Source: Salinilacustrithrix flava (lineage in GTDB: Bacteria; Actinomycetota; Acidimicrobiia; Acidimicrobiales; Salinilacustritrichaceae). Taken from it: a stretch of 64,000 bases of DNA. Both the position numbers and the translations under genes were made by a program. Within the stretch, counting starts at the first letter, position 1. Each line of letters begins with the position of its first letter. Below are positions 39,099 through 48,030 of the stretch, in pieces. A model generated the notes under the pieces. It did no database searches, was not told the DNA's origin, and saw nothing but the letters and a program-made list of their open reading frames with translations. The stretch is from contig NZ_CP133888.1 in assembly GCF_041228405.1 (NCBI RefSeq), positions 1,798,001 to 1,862,000 on the forward strand. The letters are read 5' to 3'.

Positions 39099-39491
39099 AT
39101 GCCGGTCGTGAGCCCGGTGGGCGTGCTCGGTGTCGGCATCGACCTCGTCGACGTCGACCGCTTCCGGGTGTCGCTGGCGCGCACGCCGTCCATGCGGGCG
39201 CGCATGTTCACCGACGGCGAGCGGGCCTACGCCGAGACGGCGAACGACCCGACGGAGCGCTACGCCGCCCGCTTCGCCGCCAAGGAGGCGGTGATGAAGG
39301 CGATGGGCGTGGGCCTCGGTGCCTTCGGGTTCCACGACGTCGAGGTGCTCCGGGCCGACGGCGGCCAGCCGTCGCTCCGCGTCGTCGGCGCGGCCGAGCT
39401 GCTCGCCGTGGAGCGCGGGGTGCTGGCCTGGCAGCTCAGCCTCACCCACACCGCCACCTCGGCGGGCGCGGTGGTCGTCGCCCTCGGCTGA
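39099..39491 (+). CDS. acpS: Holo-[acyl-carrier-protein] synthase
   Basis: Transfers phosphopantetheine from CoA to acyl carrier protein, 130 aa. GIDLVDVDRF carries the magnesium-binding Asp, and FAAKEAVMKAMG the catalytic Glu/Lys; LSLTH is the C-terminal motif. ATG at 39099 has a GAGGG element; a GTG ten bases on is out of the preferred spacing. It starts seven bases after the GlmS-like stop, so they are probably cotranscribed. Convergent with the thioesterase. Confidence 0.94.
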   Translation: MPVVSPVGVLGVGIDLVDVDRFRVSLARTPSMRARMFTDGERAYAETANDPTERYAARFAAKEAVMKAMGVGLGAFGFHDVEVLRADGGQPSLRVVGAAELLAVERGVLAWQLSLTHTATSAGAVVVALG

Positions 39492-39500
39492 CCCGCGAAC

Positions 39501-40403
39501 TCAGCGGGGGAGCAGCTCGGGCCGGAAGCGGTCCTCGGCGTGGCCGCGCAGCTCCTCGGGGATCGTCACCGCCCGGCGGCTGACGGTGTCCAGCGCCACG
39601 TCGACGACCTCGAAGGCCACGAGCAGGTCGCCGCGGTCGAGGTCGTAGCCCCACATGACCCGGTGGGTGGTCTTGTCCCGGATCTCCACCACGGCGCCGA
39701 AGGACTGGATGCGGTCGCCCCGGCGGGGGAGGCGGTGGATCACCATCCGGTTCTCCATGGTCGCCCACCCCACGAGCTGGCCGTCGGGACCGGGGTGCAG
39801 CGTGGGGCCGGTGGCGCCCTCCAGGGCCTCGCCGCCCCACAGCAGGAAGGGCGCGGCGGCCGGGTCGTAGCTGCCGTCGGGGCGGCACTCGTCGCCCTCG
39901 ATGGTGCGGGGGCGCCGCATCGCGAGCAGCGCGTCCGCCTGCACGTCGTCGAGGCTGGGCGCGGTCTCGAGCGGCGCGGTGTCGAGGGCGATGCTCCGGG
40001 GTCGGCCGTGCTCGGGGATCTCGCCGGTGGTGAGATCGGCCGCCGGGGGCCAGGCCGCGACCAGGTCGACGCCGTGCCGTGCCTCGAGGCGGTGCACGAA
40101 GCTGGCGGCGAGCTCGTCGGTCTCGGTGTTGCGCAGCTCGTGGTAGAGGCGCAGGACGCCGCCGCCGTGGGACAGCACGGTGCTGCGCACCTCGAGCCGG
40201 GCGTCGAGCAGCTGCTCCCGGAAGTGTCGGGTGTAGATGTCCACGGCCTGGACCGACAGGTCACCGGAGCCGCCGAGGTCCCGGACGACCGCGTCGCTCG
40301 CGGCCCGGGCGGCCACGCCGTAGTACCGCACGTTCATGTGCCCGAGGTGGTCGATCATCTCCTCGGTGACGGTGGTGCGGTGGGTGGTCTGCAGGTCGCT
40401 CAT
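39501..40403 (-). CDS. Double hot-dog acyl-CoA thioesterase-like protein
   Basis: Protein of 300 aa with two hot-dog domains in tandem. The first begins EEMIDHLGHMNVRYYGVAA, the typical thioesterase pattern with catalytic Asp/His-Asn positions; the second runs through VGWATMENRMVIHRL and HRVMWGYDLDRGDLL. Likely hydrolyses an acyl-CoA or acyl-ACP, substrate unknown. ATG at 40403 with a GAGGAGGGA site 11 bases upstream. Its end is nine bases from the acpS stop. Confidence 0.82.
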   Translation of the reverse strand: MSDLQTTHRTTVTEEMIDHLGHMNVRYYGVAARAASDAVVRDLGGSGDLSVQAVDIYTRHFREQLLDARLEVRSTVLSHGGGVLRLYHELRNTETDELAASFVHRLEARHGVDLVAAWPPAADLTTGEIPEHGRPRSIALDTAPLETAPSLDDVQADALLAMRRPRTIEGDECRPDGSYDPAAAPFLLWGGEALEGATGPTLHPGPDGQLVGWATMENRMVIHRLPRRGDRIQSFGAVVEIRDKTTHRVMWGYDLDRGDLLVAFEVVDVALDTVSRRAVTIPEELRGHAEDRFRPELLPR

Positions 40404-40493
40404 GTGGGGCTCGGTCCCTCCTCGTCAGCCGGACGACGGTAGCGGTGGGCCCCCGGGAACCCGTAGGCCGGCCACCGGTGGCAGGATCGGTCG

Positions 40494-41858
40494 GTGCTCC
40501 CCGTCGTCCGGATCGCCGAGATGCAAGCCATCGACGCCGACGCGCCCGAACCGGTCGACGTCCTGATCGACCGGGCGGGCGCGGCTGTGGCCCGTGCCGC
40601 CCTCGACCTGCTCGGCGGGGGCTACGGCATGCGGGTGGTCGTGCTGGCCGGCCCGGGCAACAACGGCGCCGACGGGCGCTCCGCAGCGCGCACGCTCCGC
40701 CGGCGGGGCGTGCGCGCCGACGTGATCGAGCTGGCCGATGCGCCCGACGTGCTGCCGGCCGCCGACCTGGTCATCGACGCGGCCCTCGGCACCGGCGCCA
40801 GCCGGCCCCACCACGCGCCCGACCCGGGCGCCGCGCTGGTCCTCGCCGTCGACATCCCGTCGGGCATCCACGGCGACACCGGCGAGGCCGTCGGGTCGCC
40901 CATGCGGGCCGACCTCACCGTCACCTTCGCCGCCCTGAAGCCGGGCCTGCTCCTCGGCGACGGCCCCGCCCACACCGGCGCGATCCGCATGGCCGACATC
41001 GGCCTCGACGTGGCCCGCGCCCGGATCCACCTCCTCGACGACGCCGGCGCGGCCGCGCTGCTGCCCCGCCGGGACAGCGGCGCCCACAAGTGGCACCGGT
41101 CGGTGCTCGTCGTGGCCGGCAGCCCGGGGATGACCGGCGCCGCCTCCATGGCCGCCGAGGCCGCCCAGCGGGCCGGCGCCGGCATGGTCCGCCTCGCCAC
41201 CCCCGGCGGGGGGCACGGTGCGGACGTGCCGCGCGAGGTCGTCACGCTCGACGTGGCGGAGGCCGGCTGGGCTGACGCGCTCGCCGAGGATCCCGGCAAG
41301 CTGCACGCGCTCGCGGTCGGACCGGGCATGGGCACCGCCATGGCCACCCGCCACCAGATCCGCACGCTGGTCGCCGGCATCGACGTGCCGGTGGTGGTCG
41401 ACGGTGACGGCCTCACGGCGCTCGGCACGGAGGCGGCGTCGGTCATCGGCCGGCGGCGCTCCGGCACCGTCCTCACCCCGCACGACGGCGAGTTCGAGCG
41501 CCTCGCCGGCCACCGGCCGGGCGTCGACCGCGTCGCCGACGTGGTGACCCTCGCCGAGCGCACCGGCGCGGTGGTGCTGCTGAAGGGTCCGACGACGGTG
41601 GTCGCCGCGCCCGACGGTCAGGTCCGCCTCGTCCGCGCCGGCGACGACCGGCTGGCCACGGCCGGCACCGGTGACGTGCTCACCGGCATCGTCGCCGCCC
41701 TCCTCGCCGGTGGCCTCGACCCCCTCGACGCCGCCGCGGTCGGCGCCCACGTGCACGGCCTCGCCGGCCGGGCCGGACCCCGCCACGGCACGGTGGCCTC
41801 CGACGTGATCGATGGCATCCCGGTGGCGCTCGGGCACCTGCTCGGGGACGAGCGGTGA
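40494..41858 (+). CDS. nnr: Bifunctional NAD(P)H-hydrate repair enzyme
   Basis: Repairs hydrated NAD(P)H: N-terminal epimerase (YjeF_N, VVLAGPGNNGADGR and AVDIPSGIHGDTG) and C-terminal ADP/ATP-dependent dehydratase (YjeF_C, VVDGDGLTAL, TVLTPHDGEFERL, KGPTTVV, AGTGDVLTGIVAALL), 454 aa, the normal fused length. The N-domain is a little short in its middle. GTG start at 40494 with CAGGAT ending 6 bases upstream, so probably leaderless. Its stop overlaps the alr start. Confidence 0.95.
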   Translation: MLPVVRIAEMQAIDADAPEPVDVLIDRAGAAVARAALDLLGGGYGMRVVVLAGPGNNGADGRSAARTLRRRGVRADVIELADAPDVLPAADLVIDAALGTGASRPHHAPDPGAALVLAVDIPSGIHGDTGEAVGSPMRADLTVTFAALKPGLLLGDGPAHTGAIRMADIGLDVARARIHLLDDAGAAALLPRRDSGAHKWHRSVLVVAGSPGMTGAASMAAEAAQRAGAGMVRLATPGGGHGADVPREVVTLDVAEAGWADALAEDPGKLHALAVGPGMGTAMATRHQIRTLVAGIDVPVVVDGDGLTALGTEAASVIGRRRSGTVLTPHDGEFERLAGHRPGVDRVADVVTLAERTGAVVLLKGPTTVVAAPDGQVRLVRAGDDRLATAGTGDVLTGIVAALLAGGLDPLDAAAVGAHVHGLAGRAGPRHGTVASDVIDGIPVALGHLLGDER

Positions 41859-43012
41859 CCGCTGTTCCCGACCAGGGCGGGTCGGTCGCCCAGATCGACC
41901 TGGATGCCGTCGCCCACAACGTCGGGGTGCTCGCCGATCACGCTGCAGGCGCTCAGGTGTGCGCGGTCGTGAAGGCCGACGGCTACGGGCACGGCGCCGT
42001 CCCCGTCGCCCGGGCGGCCCTGGACGCCGGCGCGAGCTGGCTCGGCGTGGCCCAGGTGCAGGAGGCCCGCGCGCTGCGCGCCGCGGGCATCGACGCCCCC
42101 GTGCTGGTGCTGAGCGAGTGCGACACGTCGACCGACACCCTCGACCACGCGCTGGCGATGGACCTGCACCTCGTCGGCTACCGGTCCGCGTTCCTCGAGG
42201 CCGTGTCCGAGCGCGCCCGCGCCCTGGGCGCGCGGCCGGCCCGGATCCACCTCAAGGTCGACACCGGCATGCGCCGGGTCGGGTGCGAGCCGCACGAGGC
42301 GGTCGATCTGGCCCGCCGCATCGTCGAGGACCCGCACCTGGCGCTCGCCGGCACCATGACCCACCTCGCGGTGGCCGACGAGCCCGGGAACCCCGGCACC
42401 GGCGTGCAGATCGACCGGTTCGAGGGGGTGCTCGCCGCGCTCGACGGGGCCGGCATCGACCCCGGGGTCCGCCACGCCGCCAACTCGGCCGCCGCCCTCC
42501 TGCACCCACGCGCCCACCTCGACCTGGTCCGCACCGGCATCGCCGTCTACGGCATCCCCCCGTCGCCGGTGCTCTCCGGGGTCGCACCGCTGCGACCGGC
42601 CATGCGCTGGACCTCCGAGGTCCGTTTCGTGAAGCCGGTGGCGCGCGGCGAGGGCGTCTCCTACGGGCACCGCCACGTCTTCGAGGAGGCCACCGTGGTC
42701 GCCACCGTGCCGGTGGGGTACGCCGACGGCTACCGCCGGCGCCTCGGCCTCGTCGGGGGCGTCGTGCTCATCCGCGGCCGGCGGTGCCCGATCGTCGGCG
42801 TCGTCACGATGGACCAGCTCGTGGTGGACGTCGGAGCGGGCGGCGACGTGGCCGTCGGGGACGAGGTCGTCCTCATCGGCGCCCAGGGGGACGACGAGGT
42901 CAGCGCCACCGAGCTGGCCCTGCTGGTGGACACCATCGGCTACGAGATCACCTGCGCCGTCAGCCCCCGCGTGGCCCGACACCACCTCGGCGGCCTGGAG
43001 GCCCCGGCCTGA
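41855..43012 (+). CDS. alr: Alanine racemase
   Basis: Supplies D-alanine for peptidoglycan; PLP enzyme, 385 aa. PLP-binding Lys40 is in VVKADGYGHG, and the second catalytic residue, Tyr, is in GVSYGHRH. KVDTGMRRVG and TVPVGYADGYRR are family segments. GTG at 41855 overlaps the nnr stop (GTGA), and its own stop overlaps the next start, so nnr, alr and the P1 peptidase gene are one coupled unit. Confidence 0.97.
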   Translation: MTAVPDQGGSVAQIDLDAVAHNVGVLADHAAGAQVCAVVKADGYGHGAVPVARAALDAGASWLGVAQVQEARALRAAGIDAPVLVLSECDTSTDTLDHALAMDLHLVGYRSAFLEAVSERARALGARPARIHLKVDTGMRRVGCEPHEAVDLARRIVEDPHLALAGTMTHLAVADEPGNPGTGVQIDRFEGVLAALDGAGIDPGVRHAANSAAALLHPRAHLDLVRTGIAVYGIPPSPVLSGVAPLRPAMRWTSEVRFVKPVARGEGVSYGHRHVFEEATVVATVPVGYADGYRRRLGLVGGVVLIRGRRCPIVGVVTMDQLVVDVGAGGDVAVGDEVVLIGAQGDDEVSATELALLVDTIGYEITCAVSPRVARHHLGGLEAPA

Positions 43013-43878
43013 TGGTCACCGACGTCGAGGGCGTGCGGGTCGGTCACTGGACCGACGCCGAGGCTCGCACGGGCTGCACGGTGGTCCTGCTCCCCGAGGG
43101 CACGGTCGCCTCCGGCGAGGTCCGCGGCGGTGCCCCCGCCACCCGGGAGTTCGCCCTGCTCGACCCGACCCGCATGGTCACGCGCCTGGATGCCGTGGTG
43201 CTCAGCGGGGGCTCTGCGTTCGGCCTCGCCGCAGCGGACGGGGTGATGGCCCACCTGGCCGAGGCCGGCGTCGGGTTCGAGACCGTCGGCGGCCCGGTGC
43301 CCATCGTCGTCGGGATGTCGCTGTACGACCTGGCGGTCGGTGATCCCGCCGTGCGACCGACCGCCCAGCACGGACGGATCGCCGCCGAGGCTGCGACCGG
43401 GGGCGCGGTGAGCACCGGCCTGGTCGGCGCCGGCACCGGTGCGACCGTGGCGAAGTGGCGCGGCCCGGAGCACCGGCGACCGGGTGCGCTGGTGGCCGCG
43501 ACGCGCCGAGGCCGGGACGGGCTCGTCGTCGCCGCCCTCGTGGCCGTGAACGCGTTCGGCGAACCGGGGGCCGACCCCGGCGACGTGGCCGAGGGGAGCG
43601 TGGCGGGTTCGGATCTCGCCCGGGGTGCGCCCGGCACGAACACGACGATCGGCGTGGTGGTCACCAACGCCCGGCTGGACAAGGTCGCCTGCCACCTCCT
43701 GGCCCAGTCCGCGCACCACGGGCTCGCCCGGTCCGTGGCGCCGTCGCACACCTCCGTCGACGGCGACGCGTTCGTTGCCGCGGCGACGGGGAAGGTCGAT
43801 GCCGAGGTCGCCGTGGTCCGCAACCTGGCCGTCGCCGCGGTGAGCGATGCCGTCCTCACCCTCGCCGGGTCCGGCTGA
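43012..43878 (+). CDS. P1 family (DmpA-like) peptidase
   Basis: Self-processing aminopeptidase-like Ntn hydrolase of the DmpA/endotype P1 family, 288 aa. Gene family segments are GVRVGHWTDAEARTGCTVV, LSGGSAFGLAAADGV and GTNTTIGVVVTNARLDK, the last holding the expected autocleavage site and new N-terminal Thr. The substrate is unknown; some members release N-terminal D-amino acids, which would suit its place after alr. Start ATG overlaps the alr stop. Confidence 0.88.
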   Translation: MVTDVEGVRVGHWTDAEARTGCTVVLLPEGTVASGEVRGGAPATREFALLDPTRMVTRLDAVVLSGGSAFGLAAADGVMAHLAEAGVGFETVGGPVPIVVGMSLYDLAVGDPAVRPTAQHGRIAAEAATGGAVSTGLVGAGTGATVAKWRGPEHRRPGALVAATRRGRDGLVVAALVAVNAFGEPGADPGDVAEGSVAGSDLARGAPGTNTTIGVVVTNARLDKVACHLLAQSAHHGLARSVAPSHTSVDGDAFVAAATGKVDAEVAVVRNLAVAAVSDAVLTLAGSG

Positions 43879-43929
43879 GGGGTCGACACGCTGGTGAGCG
43901 CCCACCACCCCGGCGGTAACGTTGCCCGC

Positions 43930-43977
43930 GTGCTGCGCCCCGTCGACGCCGCCGTCCGCATCGGACCCCAGGCATGA
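43930..43977 (+). CDS. Possible leaderless 15-codon leader peptide of tsaE
   Basis: GTG at 43930 opens a 15-codon frame whose TGA overlaps the tsaE ATG (ATGA). TAACGT at 43917-43922 ends 7 bases upstream, matching the leaderless pattern elsewhere. tsaE itself has no ribosome site, so this mini-frame could deliver ribosomes to it. It may be a chance frame. Confidence 0.3.
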   Translation: MLRPVDAAVRIGPQA

Positions 43978-44459
43978 TCCTGCGCGCCCGCACCACCGGT
44001 GCCGACGCGACCCGTGCGCTCGCGGGAGCGATCGCCGAGCAGGCCGCCGGGGGCGACCTGATCCTGCTCGCCGGTGAGCTCGGCGCCGGCAAGACCGCCT
44101 TCGTGCAGGGATTCGGCGCCGCCCTCGGGGTGGACCAGCCCATCACGAGCCCGACGTTCACGCTGGCGCACCACTACGAGGGCCGCCTCGTGCTGCACCA
44201 CCTCGACGTCTACCGCCTCGAGCGCATCTCCGAGATCGACGACATCGGCGTGTCCGAGCTGCTCGACGGCAACGGCGTCGTGCTCATCGAGTGGGGCGAC
44301 GCGGTCGCGCCGGCCCTGCCCAACGACTACCTCGAGATCACGCTGCGCTACGGCGAGGGCGACGACGACCGGCACCTCGAGCTGCGCTGCGTCGGCGGTC
44401 GGTGGTCGGCTCGACACCGCACCCTCGGCGAGAAGCTCCAGCCCTGGGCGGAGGACTAG
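43974..44459 (+). CDS. tsaE: tRNA t6A synthesis ATPase TsaE
   Basis: ATPase partner of TsaB-TsaD in making N6-threonylcarbamoyladenosine at tRNA position 37, 161 aa. The P-loop GELGAGKT has K40; SPTFTL and HLDVYRLE are family motifs, and IEWGD holds the conserved Trp/Glu. It starts a four-gene run tsaE-tsaB-rimI-tsaD with touching or overlapping ends, the same order as in mycobacteria. Confidence 0.95.
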   Translation: MILRARTTGADATRALAGAIAEQAAGGDLILLAGELGAGKTAFVQGFGAALGVDQPITSPTFTLAHHYEGRLVLHHLDVYRLERISEIDDIGVSELLDGNGVVLIEWGDAVAPALPNDYLEITLRYGEGDDDRHLELRCVGGRWSARHRTLGEKLQPWAED

Positions 44460-45176
44460 ATGCTCATCCTCGGGATCTCCACCTCGACCAAGCAGGTCGG
44501 TGCGGCCATCGGCGGGCACGAGGGTGTGCTCGCGTCGGCGCACTCGGCCCGCGGCAAGCGCCACGCCGAGAACCTGGCCCCGTCCATCGACTTCGTCCGG
44601 CGCCAGGCCCGCATCGAGCTCGACGAGATCTCCGTCGTCGCGGTCGACATCGGCCCTGGGCTCTTCACCGGGCTCCGGGTCGGCATCGCCGCCGCCAAGG
44701 CGATGGCCCATGCCCTGCGGGTGCCGATGATCGGGATCTCCAGCCTCGACCTGCTGGCCTGGCCGGTCCGCCACACGTCGCGGGAGATCGTCGCGGTCAT
44801 CGACGCCCGCCGGGGCGAGGTGTTCTACGCCCGCTACCGGCCCACGCCCGGCGGCGTGCAGCGCCTGGGCGAGCCCGTCGTGGCCTCCCCGGACGACCTG
44901 CGGGCCGACCTGGAGGCCACCGACAGCGACTACCTCATCGTCGGCGACGGTGGGCTGCGCTACGCCGACGAGCTCGACCGCATCATCCGGGTCGAGGTCG
45001 CCGAGCAGCACCTTGCCCACCCCAACGCCGCCTCGCTCGTGCAGCTGGCCCACGCCAAGGCGATCCGGGAGGACTTCGTCCAGCCCTGGCAGCTCGAGCC
45101 CCTGTACCTGCGCCCGCCCGACGCCGAGATCAACTGGAGCACCCGCGAGGGCCTCACGCCCGGCGAGGCCCGCTGA
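44460..45176 (+). CDS. tsaB: tRNA t6A synthesis protein TsaB
   Basis: Inactive ASKHA-fold paralogue of TsaD that scaffolds the t6A complex, 238 aa. ILGISTSTKQVGAAI and VVAVDIGPGLFTGLRVGIA are diagnostic. Its ATG begins right after the tsaE stop. It has the extended C-terminal half typical of actinobacteria. Confidence 0.93.
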   Translation: MLILGISTSTKQVGAAIGGHEGVLASAHSARGKRHAENLAPSIDFVRRQARIELDEISVVAVDIGPGLFTGLRVGIAAAKAMAHALRVPMIGISSLDLLAWPVRHTSREIVAVIDARRGEVFYARYRPTPGGVQRLGEPVVASPDDLRADLEATDSDYLIVGDGGLRYADELDRIIRVEVAEQHLAHPNAASLVQLAHAKAIREDFVQPWQLEPLYLRPPDAEINWSTREGLTPGEAR

Positions 45177-45178
45177 CC

Positions 45179-45739
45179 ATGGTCATGCACGAGCTCGACG
45201 ACCGTCGTGCCGCGTCGGCTCCGGTCCGCATCGGCCCCATGCGGCGCCGCCACCTGCGTGGTGTGCTGCGCATCGAGGAGCTGGCCAACCCGCGGCCGTG
45301 GTCGCTGAGCCTGTTCCTGTCGGAGCTGCGCTACACCGAGTCCCGGGCCTACCTGATCGCCCGGGTCGGCACGGAGATCGTCGGGTACGCCGGGTTGATG
45401 CTCGTGGCCGGCGACGGCCACGTCACCAACGTCGGCGTCGACCCCGACCACCGCCGCCGCGGCATCGCCACCCGGCTGATGCTGGAGCTGGTCCGCCGGG
45501 GCCTCGAGGAGGGCGCCGAGGCGCTCACGCTCGAGGTGCGGGTCTCCAACGTCGCCGCCCAGGAGCTGTACCGGCGCTTCGGGTTCGTGCCCGCCGGCGT
45601 GCGCAAGAACTACTACTCCGACGCCAACGAGGACGCCCTGATCATGTGGGCCACCGACATCGACACCCCCGACTACCGCGCCCGGCTCCAGGCCATCGAG
45701 CAGGCGCTGCCCACCCCCACCCTCCGGGAGGCGACGTGA
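45179..45739 (+). CDS. rimI: Ribosomal-protein-alanine acetyltransferase
   Basis: GNAT-fold N-acetyltransferase, 186 aa, of the RimI type that acetylates the N-terminus of ribosomal protein S18. The acetyl-CoA loop is VDPDHRRRGIATRL, followed by EVRVSNVAAQELYRRFGF and the terminal NYYSDANEDALIMW. ATG at 45179 is two bases after the tsaB stop; a second ATG two codons on is possible. A linked tsaB-rimI-tsaD order supports the name. Confidence 0.92.
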   Translation: MVMHELDDRRAASAPVRIGPMRRRHLRGVLRIEELANPRPWSLSLFLSELRYTESRAYLIARVGTEIVGYAGLMLVAGDGHVTNVGVDPDHRRRGIATRLMLELVRRGLEEGAEALTLEVRVSNVAAQELYRRFGFVPAGVRKNYYSDANEDALIMWATDIDTPDYRARLQAIEQALPTPTLREAT

Positions 45740-46770
45740 ACCAGCCCACCCGAGACCTCTCGACCGTGCGGACCGTGCTCGGCATCGAGAGCTCGTGCGA
45801 CGAGACCGCAGCCGCCGTCGTGCGCGACGGGCGGATGCAGCTCTCGTCGGTGATCTCCAGCCAGATCGACCGCCACGCCCGCTTCGGCGGGGTCGTGCCC
45901 GAGATCGCCTCGCGCGCCCACGTCGAGATGCTCAACCCGGTGATCGCCGAGGCCATCGTGCAGGCCGGCATCGCGGATGCCGAGATCGACGCCGTCGCCG
46001 CCACCTACGGACCCGGCCTGGTCGGCTCCCTGCTGGTCGGCGTGTCGGCGGCCAAGGCGCTCGCCCTGGTCTGGGACGTGCCCTTCGTGGCCGTGAACCA
46101 CCTCGAGGCCCACCTGTACTCGTCGATGCTGGAGGACCCCACCTTCGAGCTGCCGGTCGTGGTGCTGCTCGTGTCCGGTGGGCACACGATGCTGGTCCAC
46201 TGGGAGGCCGAGGGCAGCTACCGGGTGCTCGGCGGCACCATCGACGACGCCGCCGGCGAGGCCTACGACAAGGTCGCCCGCTACCTGGGCCTGGGATACC
46301 CGGGCGGCCCGGTCATCGACCGCATCAGCCTCGACGGAGACCCGGAGGCCATCGCCTTCCCCCGGGCGCTGCCCGACCGGCCCTACGACTTCTCCTTCTC
46401 CGGGCTCAAGACCTCGGTCGTGAACCACGTGCGCAAGCACCCCGACGTCAGCGCCGAGGACGTGGCCGCGTCGTTCCAGGAGGCCGTGGTCGACGTGCTC
46501 GTCACCAAGACCCGGCGCGCCGCCGCCGACGTGGGCGCGAAGGGCATCAGCATCGGAGGTGGCGTGGCCGCCAACTCCCGCCTGCGCGAGCAGATCCTCA
46601 CGGTGTGCGCGGAGGACGGGCTCGCCGCCTACCTCCCCGATCGCGCCAACTGCACCGACAACGCGGCGATGGTCGCCGCGGCCGGGTGGTGGCAGCTGCA
46701 GCGGGCGGGTGAATCGCCGCTCGACACGGGTGCCGACCCGGGCCTGGGCCTGGGGTCGCCCGCCGCCTGA
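45736..46770 (+). CDS. tsaD: tRNA t6A synthesis transferase TsaD
   Basis: Catalytic subunit transferring the threonylcarbamoyl group to A37 of tRNA, 344 aa. IESSCDETAAAVV is at the N-terminus, the metal-binding His pair is H122 and H126 in NHLEAHLYS, VSGGHT and SFSGLKTSVVNHV follow, and GGGVAANSRLRE is near the end. GTG start at 45736 overlaps the rimI stop (GTGA). Convergent with the small gene at 46777. Confidence 0.96.
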   Translation: MNQPTRDLSTVRTVLGIESSCDETAAAVVRDGRMQLSSVISSQIDRHARFGGVVPEIASRAHVEMLNPVIAEAIVQAGIADAEIDAVAATYGPGLVGSLLVGVSAAKALALVWDVPFVAVNHLEAHLYSSMLEDPTFELPVVVLLVSGGHTMLVHWEAEGSYRVLGGTIDDAAGEAYDKVARYLGLGYPGGPVIDRISLDGDPEAIAFPRALPDRPYDFSFSGLKTSVVNHVRKHPDVSAEDVAASFQEAVVDVLVTKTRRAAADVGAKGISIGGGVAANSRLREQILTVCAEDGLAAYLPDRANCTDNAAMVAAAGWWQLQRAGESPLDTGADPGLGLGSPAA

Positions 46771-46776
46771 GCTGCG

Positions 46777-47055
46777 CTAGCGGGTCGGGCCGGCCGGTCC
46801 GCCCGGAGGTGTGCCGTCGGCGGTGCCGGTGCCGGGATCGTCACCCTCGTCCTTGACCTTGTCGAGGTTGCGGGCCACGGAGTCCTCGACCTTGTCCAGC
46901 TTGTCGCGGTACTTGCCGCCGGTCTTCTGGTCGATCGTGGACGTCGCCTTCTCGACCGTCCCCGTGATCTTGTCGGCGTTCTTCGCCGCCAGGCCCTTGG
47001 CCTTGTCGACGTTCTCCTTCGATGCCAGCTTCTTCACCTTGTTCATCAAACCCAT
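46777..47055 (-). CDS. Small MT0933/Rv0909-type protein
   Basis: A 92-aa hydrophilic, Lys/Asp-rich protein. The first 60 residues (NKVKKLASKENVDKAKGL; TIDQKTGGKYRDKLDKVED) match the small actinobacterial family annotated as a putative antitoxin; the tail is Gly/Pro-rich. The GAAGGAG site upstream of the ATG at 47055 is strong. No toxin-like gene adjoins it, so an antitoxin role is not supported by context. Confidence 0.72.
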   Translation of the reverse strand: MGLMNKVKKLASKENVDKAKGLAAKNADKITGTVEKATSTIDQKTGGKYRDKLDKVEDSVARNLDKVKDEGDDPGTGTADGTPPGGPAGPTR

Positions 47056-47119
47056 CGGGGTCTCCTTCGTTCGCGGGACCCCACCTTTACCCGCCGAGGG
47101 GCCGGGGTACCGTCGGCCC

Positions 47120-47605
47120 GTGCCCGACTCCCCCCTCGACATCGACGTCGTCGACCTCGAGTCGCTCGTCCTGGCCCGCAACGACGCGCACCCCGACGGC
47201 GACTGGTGGTTCGATCCGCGCACCGGCGCGGTCCTGTACTTCGGGGTCGACGACGACGAGGACCTGCCCCGGCTGGTGCAGGGCGTGCACGTGCTGATCC
47301 CGCGGGAGGCCCAGCCGCGGGAGGACATCGACGACTTCCTCGCCTCCGACGAGCTCGCGTCGGTGGGGGAGGACGTCGTGGTCCGCCTGCTCGAGGCCTA
47401 CCGGGGCCGGGGTGGCCTGAGGCGGTTCCGTGAGGTCGTGGCCCGCACGGCAGCGGCGGAGGCGTGGGGTCGGTTCATGCTCGCCCGCGAGGGCGGTCGA
47501 GCCATCGACTGGCTCATCGAGCGCGGCCTCGTCGACGTGGCGTCCGCTCGCCGGCGCCAGCGGGAGCTGCGGTGGTCAGCCGACGCCGGAGCGGATACGG
47601 AGTGA
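47120..47605 (+). CDS. UPF0158-like protein
   Basis: Protein of 161 aa resembling the UPF0158 family of unknown function: WWFDPRTGAVLYF at the N-terminus, an acidic stretch, then VVRLLEAYRGRGGLRRFREVV and WGRFMLAREGGRAIDWLIERG. The GTG at 47120 is chosen because TACCGT ends 6 bases upstream (leaderless); the frame is open for 100 codons earlier without homology. Divergent from the small gene at 46777. Confidence 0.72.
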   Translation: MPDSPLDIDVVDLESLVLARNDAHPDGDWWFDPRTGAVLYFGVDDDEDLPRLVQGVHVLIPREAQPREDIDDFLASDELASVGEDVVVRLLEAYRGRGGLRRFREVVARTAAAEAWGRFMLAREGGRAIDWLIERGLVDVASARRRQRELRWSADAGADTE

Positions 47606-47633
47606 CCCGAACCTCATCCGAGGGAGGAGCGCT

Positions 47634-48023
47634 GTGAGCGACCACGACGATGCACAGGACCTGACCGGGGTCCTCCCCATCCAGCAGCTCCGCCTCTCGG
47701 ACCTGCTCGACGGCGACCCGCCGCTGCCGCACGCCGTGCTCGTGGTGCTCAGCGGACCGGCGCGGGGGACGACGCTGGTGGTGGGCGCGCTGCCCGCCGA
47801 GATCGGGCGGGCCCCGGAGGCCGACCTGGTGCTCGAGGACGACACGGTGTCGCGCCACCACGCCGTGCTGCGGGGCGACCGGGGCGGGCTCGAGCTCGAG
47901 GACCTCGGCTCCTCCAACGGCACCAACATCAACGGCAACCCGATGGCCGGTGCCCTCAGCCTGCTCGACGGCGATCTGGTCACGTTCGGGTCGGCCACCT
48001 GCCTGGTGAAGCGGATCGGGTGA
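47634..48023 (+). CDS. FHA-domain protein
   Basis: A 129-aa protein that is mostly one forkhead-associated domain, which binds phosphothreonine peptides. The domain signature is visible: EIGRAPEADLVLEDDTVSRHHA and LEDLGSSNGTNING. No membrane segment or catalytic domain. GTG at 47634 has a GGGAGGAG site. A partner Ser/Thr kinase is not in the window. Confidence 0.88.
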   Translation: MSDHDDAQDLTGVLPIQQLRLSDLLDGDPPLPHAVLVVLSGPARGTTLVVGALPAEIGRAPEADLVLEDDTVSRHHAVLRGDRGGLELEDLGSSNGTNINGNPMAGALSLLDGDLVTFGSATCLVKRIG

Positions 48024-48030
48024 CCGCTGG

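Noticed and set aside
35354..39211. A 1285-codon open frame antisense to the GlmS-like gene
   Set aside because: Same shadow effect; low-complexity Gly/Asp/Val/Leu text, no ribosome site and a proven-looking gene on the plus strand.
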